Source: an uncultured Ruminococcus sp.
GTDB taxonomy: Bacteria; Bacillota; Clostridia; Lachnospirales; Lachnospiraceae
Assembly (NCBI GenBank): GCA_900066355.1
Contig: FMEL01000020.1
Span: forward strand, 1 to 59,438
Reading direction: 5' to 3'
DNA length: 59,438 bases
How positions within the stretch are numbered: the first letter of the stretch is position 1; every line of letters starts with the position of its first letter. The notes under the pieces are model-generated. The model searched no databases. It was given only the letters and a program-made list of their open reading frames with translations, and was not told the origin of the DNA. Below, piece by piece: positions 41,831 through 49,394 of this stretch. Made by a program: the position numbers and the translations under genes.

Positions 41831-41847
41831 TATATGTTTAACATATA
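41831..41847. promoter_or_regulatory. palindromic operator 1
   Basis: TATATGTT-T-AACATATA, a perfect inverted repeat around one base, extended to 19 bases by flanking G/C. It lies just downstream of the sigma-gene promoter; its centre is 34 bases (about three helical turns) from operator 2. Confidence 0.8.
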
Positions 41848-41857
41848 CCTCATTCTT

Positions 41858-41887
41858 AATATAGTATATGTTAAACATATATGTCAA
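41858..41887 (-). promoter_or_regulatory. promoter of the sigma-like gene with operator in the spacer
   Basis: On the minus strand TTGACA (41882-41887), 18 bases, TATATT (41858-41863). The 17-bp palindrome TATATGTTTAACATATA (41865-41881, operator 2) fills the spacer, so a bound repressor would block polymerase. Confidence 0.8.
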
Positions 41888-41941
41888 GGTTTATTCCTCA
41901 CTTATTCCTCATTTTTCTTTCAAAACACAAGAAATGTATGT

Positions 41942-41947
41942 TATAAT
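41942..41947 (+). promoter_or_regulatory. extended -10 promoter of the ribbon-helix-helix gene
   Basis: TGT followed by TATAAT, 29 bases upstream of the ATG at 41977. The -35 region is poor. Divergent from the sigma-gene promoter, with the operators between the two genes. Confidence 0.55.
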
Positions 41948-41976
41948 CTCCTCAAATAGTGAGGAGATACTTATAT

Positions 41977-42168
41977 ATGGGAGCTAAATATACTGAAGCT
42001 CAGAAAAGAGCTACCGCAAAATATCAGAAAGAAAATACCAGCCTTATAGGTATTAGAGTATCAAAAGAAAAGAAAGAGCTATATCAGGCTCACGCCACTA
42101 ATGCTGGAATGAGCCTTAGTTCTTATATTATTAACGCTATAGAGGAGCAAATAAAAAAAGAGGAATGA
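41977..42168 (+). CDS. ribbon-helix-helix (Arc-like) repressor
   Basis: A 63-aa protein with the RHH pattern: a strand (TSLIGIRVSKEKKELYQ), a helix, then GMSLSSYIINAIEEQIKKEE. GAGGAGATACTTATAT precedes the ATG at 41977; a longer frame from 41959 has no site. It is divergent from the sigma-like gene, and the palindromes between them suit a dimeric RHH protein. I infer it is the maintenance repressor of the element. A bidirectional terminator overlaps its stop codon. Confidence 0.8.
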   Translation: MGAKYTEAQKRATAKYQKENTSLIGIRVSKEKKELYQAHATNAGMSLSSYIINAIEEQIKKEE

Positions 42169-42192
42169 TCCAATTACGGTCATTCCTCTTTA
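42158..42192. terminator. bidirectional terminator between the RHH and phosphatase genes
   Basis: AAAGAGGAATGA and TCATTCCTCTTT form a 12-bp stem with short T/A-runs outside on both strands. It serves the converging genes ending at 42168 and 42204. Confidence 0.8.
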
Positions 42193-42203
42193 TACTTTAA
42201 TCT

Positions 42204-42674
42204 TTAATTATCAAATGCTCCATGCTCTGTCAGATATTTTAAAAATCCCTGACAGCCCTCAATTACATCATCATACGTCTTGTCAAAATCACCTGTATAC
42301 CATGGATCAGCTATATCTCTTCCTGATCCAGCAAATGACAGGAATTTATACACCTTTCCCTCAGGATCTCCCTTTAACATCCTATTAAGATTTCGTATAT
42401 TGGCGGTATCCATACCAATAATATAATCAAACTTATCATAATCAGCCAGAGTGATCTGCTTAGCTCTATGAGGTACTAAAGGAATCCCCATTTCCCTTAG
42501 TTTGTTTACTGTCCCTCTATGCGGAGGATTACCAATTTCCTCCCGGCTTGTTGCAAAACTGTCTATCACAAACTGATCTGCTAAGCCCTTAGCCTTTACC
42601 TTATAGGTAAAGACACTTTCACTTAAAGTCGATCGACAAATATTTCCATGACAACAAAAAGCTACTCTTATCAT
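42204..42674 (-). CDS. low-molecular-weight protein tyrosine phosphatase (rebuilt at the element junction)
   Basis: A complete 156-aa LMW-PTP. The P-loop is CCHGNICRST (nucleophile Cys, essential Arg), followed by a helical domain, DYDKFDYIIGMDTANIRN and the acid loop DIADPWYTGDFDKTYDD. It has AGGAGAAAACA before the ATG. Where the family usually has SPMAE after the P-loop, this one has STLSES. Homology with the decapitated copy at 26088-26528 begins exactly at Cys-Arg-Ser. I infer a hybrid: 5' codons from the host, the rest supplied by the element to restore the target gene. Substrates unknown. Confidence 0.88.
   Translation of the reverse strand: MIRVAFCCHGNICRSTLSESVFTYKVKAKGLADQFVIDSFATSREEIGNPPHRGTVNKLREMGIPLVPHRAKQITLADYDKFDYIIGMDTANIRNLNRMLKGDPEGKVYKFLSFAGSGRDIADPWYTGDFDKTYDDVIEGCQGFLKYLTEHGAFDN
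42630..42638. mobile_element. right junction (att site) of element 1
   Basis: Cys-Arg-Ser codons TGTCGATCG (minus strand), matching TGCCGTTCA at the left junction in six of nine bases. The element therefore spans about 16.1 kb. Confidence 0.6.
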
Positions 42675-42890
42675 TGTTTTCTCCTATCCTTACGCAATTT
42701 TTAAATACACATTTCTCTCTGTTATTTGTTCACAATAGTGCAGATATTGCCGTGGCAGATGAATAGTATTTTTATCATTGTTGCATAACCTCGCATTTCT
42801 TAGTTTTTCTTGGTTTTTCGGGCTTTGTAAGCCTTTGTAAATTTTTGCTTTCTGGCATAACTTTGTTTATATTCGCATAATATCGTCCGC

Positions 42891-42931
42891 AAAAGGTGTA
42901 AAATAAGGTGTATGTTTTTCTATTTTACACC
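42891..42931 (-). terminator. terminator after the tyrosine integrase
   Basis: GGTGTAAAATA and TATTTTACACC with a 15-base loop, followed by TTTT on the minus strand, 27 bases past the integrase stop. The rest of 42675-42957 is AT-rich and shows no gene. Confidence 0.65.
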
Positions 42932-42957
42932 TTGCTGTTTTCAATTAGAAATCGTAA

Positions 42958-44157
42958 TTACACAACCTGAATCCGGGCAACTTCTTCCCTGGCATCCTCA
43001 AGATTTACATGCGTATATGTATTCAGCGTTACGCTGATATCTGAGTGGCCCATCAAATATTGCAATGCTTTTGGATTCATTCCGGATTTTGCCATGTTTG
43101 AGCAATAGGTGTGCCGACATACATGCGGTGTGATAACATTCATCTGCACTTTGTATGTGTCATTATACTTCTGAATAATATGTTGAAAGTAATGCTCCCA
43201 GTGCAGAGAATAACAAATACTTCCGTTTTTATCAAAGTATAAGAATCCACATTTTCCATCTACCATAGGTTCTGCTTTGGGCGGGTTCCGTTTTTCTATT
43301 ATTTTCCGAAAGCATTCCTCTACATCCGCAGTCATAGGTATCTTTCTCGTTCCACTGGTTGTTTTAGTCTCTTGAATATAATATCCGATTTTTGACTTTT
43401 TCTGCAATTGATGATCGATGTTGATCGTATGCTCCTCAAAATCAATATCAGAAATCGTTAAACCACAAAATTCCGAGATGCGAAGGCCGGTTTTAAATAA
43501 TATGTAAATCCCCTCATAATACCTGCAAAAATAAGGGTCTTCCTTCACAAATCGTAGAAACTTACGTTCCTCCGCTCTGCTAATTGCCTCTCTTGTCACA
43601 CTGTCATTCACAACCACTTCCATTAGCTGAAACTGAAATGGATTTTTCCTGACCAGGTCATCATCCACTGCCAATTGAAATGCCGGACGAAGGACTCCTC
43701 GGATCGAATGGATGGAACTATAGCTTTTCTTTTCTACCTGCTGAAGATGTATCAGCCAACATTTTGCATCCGAAATCCGAACCGTATCAATCCTTCTTTT
43801 TCCAAATGGATCTTTCTTCAATAAATTGATAACTGTTCCGTATCCTGCAACTGTAGTAGGTCTGACACCGTTTTTTGTTGATGTATACTTTTCAACCAGT
43901 TCCAGTACCGTCATATTTCCGCCATTTGTTGCAATCTGCTCGAAATGATCCGCCTGGATTTTCTTCTCCATCTCTCGAAGCGACAAAATACGGTGCTTTC
44001 CTTTCGGAGTTGCATCGTTATGGTCTAAGCGCCAGCTATATACGCAGCGCTCCTTTCCCATCTCATCGACATACTTAAATCGATATCTGCCATCAGATAA
44101 CTGTATTTCTCCATTGTGTAATATACGTCCTCTATGATCTCTCCTTTTTTCACTCAT
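42958..44157 (-). CDS. int: Tn916-type tyrosine integrase
   Basis: A 399-aa tyrosine recombinase close in layout to Tn916 Int. It has the N-terminal arm-binding domain (MSEKRRDHRGRILHNGE, FKYVDEMGKERCVYSW) and a core-binding domain. The catalytic domain shows Arg in FKTGLRISEFCGLTISDIDF, HVCRHTYCSNMAKSGMNPKALQYLMGHSDI and the nucleophile Tyr in TLNTYTHVNLEDA. It integrates and excises a mobile element with Xis from the gene upstream. The gene sits at one end of the module, with its terminator outside. Confidence 0.95.
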   Translation of the reverse strand: MSEKRRDHRGRILHNGEIQLSDGRYRFKYVDEMGKERCVYSWRLDHNDATPKGKHRILSLREMEKKIQADHFEQIATNGGNMTVLELVEKYTSTKNGVRPTTVAGYGTVINLLKKDPFGKRRIDTVRISDAKCWLIHLQQVEKKSYSSIHSIRGVLRPAFQLAVDDDLVRKNPFQFQLMEVVVNDSVTREAISRAEERKFLRFVKEDPYFCRYYEGIYILFKTGLRISEFCGLTISDIDFEEHTINIDHQLQKKSKIGYYIQETKTTSGTRKIPMTADVEECFRKIIEKRNPPKAEPMVDGKCGFLYFDKNGSICYSLHWEHYFQHIIQKYNDTYKVQMNVITPHVCRHTYCSNMAKSGMNPKALQYLMGHSDISVTLNTYTHVNLEDAREEVARIQVV

Positions 44158-44292
44158 AATTTTTTAGTCTCCTTCATCAAATGTTCATTTAACTTGGAAG
44201 ACCGTCTCGGTTTATTCATTATACCACAAGACCTTCTCTTCGCTAAGATAAAATGAACATTATTTTCATTACTATTTCTTCTATTCTGTCAC

Positions 44293-44502
44293 TTAAACTG
44301 TACTGGCTGTGTCCAGATAATCTTCAAATAATTTTCTTTTGAACCGGATATGCGAACCAACTTCCAAAATAAAATCTGCTCCTTCATTTTCACCTGCAAT
44401 CTGTCTTAATCTCTTTTCTCCGATTCCGTAATATTCAGCTGCTTCGGAAACATTTAAAGAATATTTCTTCCAAACAGGTATTGTTTTTTCTGTATGATTC
44501 AT
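44293..44502 (-). CDS. xis: Tn916 Xis-like excisionase
   Basis: A 69-aa winged-helix excisionase: IPVWKKYSLNVSEAAEYYGIGEKRLRQIAGEN, then SHIRFKRKLFEDYLDT, matching the order of Tn916 Xis (IPIWERYTLT, IGENKLRRLAEEN). Start at 44502, which has GGAGGAATGCGA upstream and a 4-base overlap with the dnaC-like stop; an ATG at 44508 is too close to the ribosome site. It promotes excision by the integrase. Confidence 0.88.
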   Translation of the reverse strand: MNHTEKTIPVWKKYSLNVSEAAEYYGIGEKRLRQIAGENEGADFILEVGSHIRFKRKLFEDYLDTASTV

Positions 44503-45314
44503 TCGCATTCCTCCTTCCCTCTGTTGGTATTCAACAAGGTTTTCGCTTTCTCCATTTTCATACTTGCAATCGCTTCTCTCTTACTTGTGCCTCCAACATA
44601 CATAGGCGTACACATTTCTAAAATACGGTCATAGATACGTCTTTTATCTAACATGGTCTCGTTTTTTATTTCTTTCAGCGGAAGATTGGTCGTAATGATC
44701 AAAGGTCGTCCCGAACGGATCCTGCGGTCTATGACGCTAAAAATAATTCCTAACGCATATTCTGAATTTCGTTCCACCCCAAGATCATCAATAATCAAAA
44801 GCTGATATGAAGCCAATGCATTGATATATTCCGTTTTGTCTGCCAGTGGAAATATATCATCGATAATGGTATTGAAATTTGTCATCTTTACTGTTACTTC
44901 CTGCTTTAGAAGTTCATTGGCAATACACCCGGCAATATAACTTTTCCCGGTACCAACCGGTCCCCAGAACAAACAGCCTATATGGTTTCTTTTCATTTCA
45001 TCCCAGTTATCAACATAGCTTTTAGCCTTATGCATTACAGCATCTGACATATCCGCATTTTCAAATGTCCACTCTTCCATTCTGCTCTCGTCAAAACAGA
45101 TGCTCGTATTTCTACTGACTAATTCTCGGTGTTCTTTGTCTTTAAAATATTTTTGTTCTTCTTCATATGCTTTTCTGTCACAGGCACATTGCCTGGAATG
45201 TTTCTTCATCCCCATAAATCCACCCTCTGGGAGAAAAGCTTCTTTCGCTTCCCCACAGACTTTGCAGTATCGCAAACCATCACTGCCTACACACACGGTA
45301 TCTTCTTCTCTCAT
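44499..45314 (-). CDS. DnaC-like helicase-loader ATPase
   Basis: A 271-aa AAA+ protein of the DnaC/IstB-like type that loads replicative helicase. It has an N-terminal Cys cluster (CKVCGEAKEAF, CACD), Walker A (LFWGPVGTGKSYIAG), Walker B (LLIIDDLGVERN) and sensor regions (RPLIITTNLPLKEI, RRIYDRILEMC). GGAAGGAGAGAG precedes the ATG at 45314, which shares one base with the upstream stop (TGATG). With the RepA-like gene it forms a replication module, suggesting that the element replicates after excision. Confidence 0.88.
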   Translation of the reverse strand: MREEDTVCVGSDGLRYCKVCGEAKEAFLPEGGFMGMKKHSRQCACDRKAYEEEQKYFKDKEHRELVSRNTSICFDESRMEEWTFENADMSDAVMHKAKSYVDNWDEMKRNHIGCLFWGPVGTGKSYIAGCIANELLKQEVTVKMTNFNTIIDDIFPLADKTEYINALASYQLLIIDDLGVERNSEYALGIIFSVIDRRIRSGRPLIITTNLPLKEIKNETMLDKRRIYDRILEMCTPMYVGGTSKREAIASMKMEKAKTLLNTNRGKEECE

Positions 45315-45841
45315 CACAAACTCTCTCCTTCCCCATAGCAATAATTTACTTCATAATATTTATTTCTTTTATATTTCTCAGTTACTTTACTAGGTGCCAC
45401 ATTTCCGGCTTCTGCACAGCCATTTTTACAGCTAGATGATGGTTGTTTTTCCAACTCTGTTGTAGCTATCTTTTCAACCGCCTTATTATCATCCAGTTGT
45501 AAACCAATCTCATCCGATGGAATTTTTACATATAAATGATTAGGTTTTGAAAATCCACCGGATCTGCGAACCAATAGTCCCACATCATCCAATTCCTTCA
45601 ATGCTGTTTTTACAGAAGATTTGCATTTGTCGATTTGAACAGACAATTCCTCTATTGGAAATATCAGATAAACATTTCCATACTTGTCTATCCAGCTATT
45701 CTTTCTCGATATCCGTGCCCGGTCATACAAAATCATATAAAGAAATTTTGCAGTTTGGGAAATGCGCAGTTTGAGCAAAAACTTCGGAAACTGGAAGTAC
45801 TGAAGCATCTGCTCTGACTCCTTCATGTATTCATATTTCAT
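45314..45841 (-). CDS. RepA N-terminal-like replication initiator
   Basis: A 175-aa protein matching the N-terminal domain of RepA_N initiators: YFQFPKFLLKL at the start, SQTAKFLYMILYDRARIS, NGYIDKYG-like NSWIDKYGNVYLIFPIEEL, and the winged helix CKSSVKTALKELDDVGLL. The C-terminal part, about 70 residues, is hydrophilic. It is the first gene of the repA-dnaC-xis-int block. Two AT-rich direct repeats lie upstream (45935-46057) and may be its binding sites. Confidence 0.82.
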   Translation of the reverse strand: MKYEYMKESEQMLQYFQFPKFLLKLRISQTAKFLYMILYDRARISRKNSWIDKYGNVYLIFPIEELSVQIDKCKSSVKTALKELDDVGLLVRRSGGFSKPNHLYVKIPSDEIGLQLDDNKAVEKIATTELEKQPSSSCKNGCAEAGNVAPSKVTEKYKRNKYYEVNYCYGEGESL

Positions 45842-45934
45842 TCTTTTCTCGCCTCGTTTCTGTTTCTAACTGTTGTAAAAATCATTTTTATGCCGGCTCA
45901 AAAAATGTCCTTACACATATTCAAAAGATGAAGG

Positions 45935-46057
45935 GCATAAATACAGGCTCTTGATGAAAATTTTTTATTTTTCCTGCAAAAAATACCCTTTCATTAATAC
46001 GAAACGCTGAGAGGCATTTTTACAGCCCCCTGAGGAAAACTTTTTTATTTTTTCTGT
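45935..46057. repeat. pair of imperfect 43-bp direct repeats upstream of the RepA-like gene
   Basis: The unit GGCAT..ATACAGGCTCTTGATG, then an A/T-rich tail and TTTTTATTTTT, occurs at 45935-45977. It recurs at 46014-46057 (with CAGCCCCCTGAGG), one repeat every 80 bases. It is a candidate origin or autoregulatory site for the initiator. Confidence 0.5.
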
Positions 46058-46110
46058 TAATTAAATATTTGAAAATAAAAAAACACTCACCTATCCAGGT
46101 GAATGCCTTA

Positions 46111-46458
46111 TCAAAATTTTCTTATTTTGTTGTCTATGACGCTTACTCAGAAACGCTTGCGTATCTGCTAAAATGTAATTGCCTGCAATTATATTTTCAC
46201 GTGGGTATGGGGACGTAATCCCCATCAAGTCCGCTACTCGTAAGTAATACAAAATTGTCAAAATGACAATACTGTATTACACGGGTGGATCTTGCTCTGG
46301 TATTTTCTCCTCATCAAATCGGTTTGTGATATTTGGATGCTACTCTAAAAATATTATGATGTTCACTAATCATTATGAACTCTTGTCTTTTAAGCATATC
46401 TTTATTAGATTTATATGTCATTTTATGATAGAATTAATTTTGAAGAGGAGGTATTATT
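46111..46458. other. non-coding end region of the Tn916-type module with inverted repeats
   Basis: It holds GGGG-ACGTAAT-CCCC (46209-46223) and a nested palindrome: GTAATACA with TGTATTAC outside (46244-46280) and ATTGTCA with TGACAAT inside. This may be an oriT or element terminus. The rest is AT-rich with no gene. Confidence 0.45.
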
Positions 46459-46563
46459 ATGGACTATTTATCGGCAGCAAAAATGAGATATTATTCAAAA
46501 GATAACTCTGAAAACATCATAAAAAATTTAAACAAGAAACTTTCTGCTAATATTTCAGCATAG
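46459..46563 (+). CDS. small hypothetical protein (34 aa)
   Basis: A 34-codon frame (MDYLSAAKMRYYSKDN, ending KKLSANISA) behind a very strong site, GAGGAGGTATTATT. Basic and hydrophilic, no known family. It lies between the mobile module and the MATE gene and may be a cargo peptide or the remnant of a longer gene. Confidence 0.45.
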   Translation: MDYLSAAKMRYYSKDNSENIIKNLNKKLSANISA

Positions 46564-46658
46564 TAATGTCATAGAAAAAGTATCATTTCAGTAGTAAAAT
46601 ACTGGCTAAAAGCAGACAGTATTTGGAGAGTACCGTTTAGACATCCGGAGGTAACATA

Positions 46659-47996
46659 ATGGGTAAGAACACGACAAATGATATGACGCAGGGAAACTGC
46701 ATGCGTTTACTGGTACAGTTTTTTCTGCCGATCCTGGCAGGAAATCTGTTTCAGCAGTTATACAGCTTTGCAGACTCTATGGTGGTGGGAAAAGGAATTG
46801 GCGATACGGCACTTGCAGCAGTCGGAAATACCGGTTCCGTACATTTTCTGATCATTGGTTTCGCAATTGGGCTGACAGGAGGATTGGGAATCTGTATTTC
46901 TCAGTCTTTTGGAAGTGGCAATTATGAAAAACTTCGTAAGGAGCTGGCAATGTCTGTCTGGATCTGTCTGGCTATTGGAATTGTGATCACAGTGGTAAGT
47001 CTGGCCTTCATGCGGCAATTATTTACCTTTCTCCATACACCGGAAGATCTGATGACGGAAACACTGCAATATTTCGGAACAATTCTTGCGGGAACCACCA
47101 TTACAATTTTTAATAATTTTGCCATGACACTTCTGCGTTCCGTCGGAAACAGCCGGATGCCTCTGGTTGCAATGATAATTTCCGCCGTTGCTAATGTTCT
47201 GATGGATCTGTTATTCGTTTTTCCGCTGCATATGGGTGTTTTTGGCGCAGCGTTAGCCACTGTTCTGGCACAGGTTCTGTCTGCGCTTTACTGCTGTTAC
47301 TACATAGGAAGGGAAAAAAATCTGATCCCAAAAAAAACGGACTGGAAACCACAGAGTGTAATCATCAAAAGACTGACATTGAAAGGTCTGCCTGTTGCCG
47401 TTATGAATTCTGTCACTGCAGTGGGTGGAATGGTATTGCAGACATTTGTCAACAATATGGGAACAAGCTATGTGGCTGCCTATGCGGCATGCACCAAGAT
47501 CCTCAGTCTTTTTGAACAGCCGGCAAATACAGTGGGCCTGGCACTTCTTACTTTTGTGGGACAGAATTATGGTGCCGGAAAAAAGGAGCGGATACGTACC
47601 GGTATCCGGGAAGGAGTTATCCTGACGATCCTGATAAATATTCCACTGGCTTTGATGTTGCTGTGTATTCCTGAGTTTCTGACTTCTTTCATGTTGAATG
47701 ATGCGTCGATTATTTCTTACACAAGAGATTTTCTGGCGGTTACAGGCATCTGTCTGTTTCCTCTGGGATGGCTGTTTGTGTTCCGCAACGGGTGTCAGGG
47801 CATGGGACATACGTTTGTTCCGATGCTTTCAGGAGTCCTGGAAGTGTCTCTTCGAGTGGTCATGGTAAAGCTGCTGACTCCATATCTGGCTTTTCGTGGT
47901 GTTGCTCTGGCAGAAGTATCTGCCTGGATCGGCGCCTGGATCATGTTGATGATCACTTACTGGATCTATCAGGAAAGAACGGATTCTTTTCGGTAA
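46659..47996 (+). CDS. MATE family multidrug efflux transporter
   Basis: A 445-aa integral membrane protein with about 12 helices in two halves. The N-terminal half shows FFLPILAGNLFQQLYSFADSMVVGKGIG and AVGNTGSVHFLIIGFAIGLTGGLGI. The second half starts LKGLPVAVMNSVTAVGGMVLQTFVNNMG. These are hallmarks of DinF/NorM-like MATE proteins that expel cationic drugs in exchange for Na+ or H+. CGGAGGTAAC precedes the ATG. It converges with the broken AraC regulator, which may once have controlled it. It could be element cargo or host. Confidence 0.92.
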   Translation: MGKNTTNDMTQGNCMRLLVQFFLPILAGNLFQQLYSFADSMVVGKGIGDTALAAVGNTGSVHFLIIGFAIGLTGGLGICISQSFGSGNYEKLRKELAMSVWICLAIGIVITVVSLAFMRQLFTFLHTPEDLMTETLQYFGTILAGTTITIFNNFAMTLLRSVGNSRMPLVAMIISAVANVLMDLLFVFPLHMGVFGAALATVLAQVLSALYCCYYIGREKNLIPKKTDWKPQSVIIKRLTLKGLPVAVMNSVTAVGGMVLQTFVNNMGTSYVAAYAACTKILSLFEQPANTVGLALLTFVGQNYGAGKKERIRTGIREGVILTILINIPLALMLLCIPEFLTSFMLNDASIISYTRDFLAVTGICLFPLGWLFVFRNGCQGMGHTFVPMLSGVLEVSLRVVMVKLLTPYLAFRGVALAEVSAWIGAWIMLMITYWIYQERTDSFR

Positions 47997-48702
47997 GTCT
48001 GAGGAGAACATCCTACCTTGGTGCGAAACTGTCGATTGAAATTTGAAAGGTTATGAAATCCGGTATCGAAAGCAATGTCGGAGATACTGCGATCCGTATT
48101 GCGCAGAAGGTCGCATGCTGATCGGATACGTACCTGATTCAGATATTCAATGGCTCCGAGACCGAAATTCTGTTTGAAACAGCTCATAAAGTAACTGCTG
48201 CTCATATGAGCGATCTTTGCCAGCTGCTCTATGGTGACAGATTCAGAATGATGTTTCTGTATATAAGTGAGAACAGGCCGAAGTGTTTCGGTCATCCGGG
48301 ATTCTGTCGAAACCGTGTGTTCGGTGCAGAGTCCCGGTGTCGATGCCAGCAGATAAAATAAGCGAAGCAGTTCGCTTTTCAGTAACAGATCAGACGTTGC
48401 AAGATTTTTGTGTGCACACTGCATAATAGTCCGGACCGAATCATGGAGTTCATGATACCCCGGGGGTTCCTGAGATACAGGGACCAGAACTATTCGTCTG
48501 GAAGAAAAGATCGGCAGCAGAATATCTGTATAACAACGGTCATCGTAACTTCCCACCAGCATATTCTGATGAAAAACAATGGTATCATAAAAAAAGAGCT
48601 GTGCTCATCCGACATGATAGCATGAAGGACGTTGGGCTGGATCAGAAAGATGTCTCCCGGTTTGGCAGAGATGGTCTGATCCTCGTATTTGAAAAAACCA
48701 TT
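47969..48702 (-). pseudogene. AraC family regulator, frameshifted and truncated
   Basis: The C-terminal two-HTH AraC domain is intact (IEQLAKIAHMSSSYFMSCFKQ, RSISDIAFDTGFHNLSNFNRQF) and reads from 48562. Upstream the cupin-like sensor part continues in another frame (KPGDIFLIQPNVLHAI). The break lies in a run of seven T on the minus strand near 48591-48597; one T fewer would restore ...SSFFYDTIVFHQNM. The 5' end is lost at the IS256 relic near 48703. It probably makes no functional regulator. Confidence 0.8.
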
Positions 48703-48713
48703 TGGGAGTATCC

Positions 48714-49159
48714 CAATCCATCAGATCAGGAATACCACGAAATTTGTTTCTTACAAAGAGATCAAACCACTTATGGCAGATCTGAAGCGTGTATATGCAG
48801 CTCCTACAGAAGAAGTTGCATTGGCAGAACTAGACAGCTTTGGCGAAAAATGGAGTGAGAAATACCCTAAGATTGCAAAGTCATGGAAAGATAACTGGGC
48901 AAATCTTTCAACGTATTTTAAGTATCCGGAAGCTGTCAGACGTCTGATCTATACCACGAACACGATTGAAGGATTTAACCGCCAGCTCCGAAAAGTCACC
49001 AAATCCAAGACGGTATTTCCATCCGATGACAGTCTCCTGAAAATGCTGTATCTGGCCATGATAGATATCACCAAGAAATGGACGGGACACCGTCAGGATT
49101 GGGGACAGATCCATTCTCAGCTGGAAATTTTCTTCGAAGAAAGATTGGAAAGGTTATAA
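48714..49159 (+). pseudogene. IS256-family transposase, C-terminal fragment
   Basis: From HQIRNTTKFVSYKEIKP onwards this is a typical IS256 transposase end (KYPKIAKSWKDNWANLSTYF, RLIYTTNTIEGFNRQLRKV, MLYLAMIDITKKWTGHRQDW). About two thirds of the gene, with the first catalytic aspartates, is missing; the left break joins the AraC relic. Inactive. Confidence 0.88.
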
Positions 49160-49236
49160 GCAGAATGCATGCTAGGCAGGGCTGGCACAGCCAGTCCTGC
49201 TTGACATGCCCTAAAACTGCATTATAATACAAACAA

Positions 49237-49266
49237 GGACAGAACCCTGAAAAACAGGTTCTGTCC
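49237..49266. repeat. inverted repeat downstream of the IS256 relic
   Basis: GGACAGAACC and GGTTCTGTCC with a ten-base loop. This is likely the right end region of the IS256 copy or a terminator. The rest of 49160-49394 is AT-rich with no gene. Confidence 0.55.
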
Positions 49267-49394
49267 TCGATAACTAATGACATATCTTATATCAGTTTTT
49301 TCTGTTTACACAAAACTTGAAACGCTCTCTTTCAGGTAGCACTCTTTACCTTTTATTCCAAATTCTTATTCATTACATCACACATATTTACTAA

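Noticed and set aside
42780..42860. GGGCTTTGTAAGCC stretch suggestive of a tRNA-like att site next to the tyrosine integrase
   Set aside because: No cloverleaf can be formed; Tn916-type integrases do not need a tRNA target.
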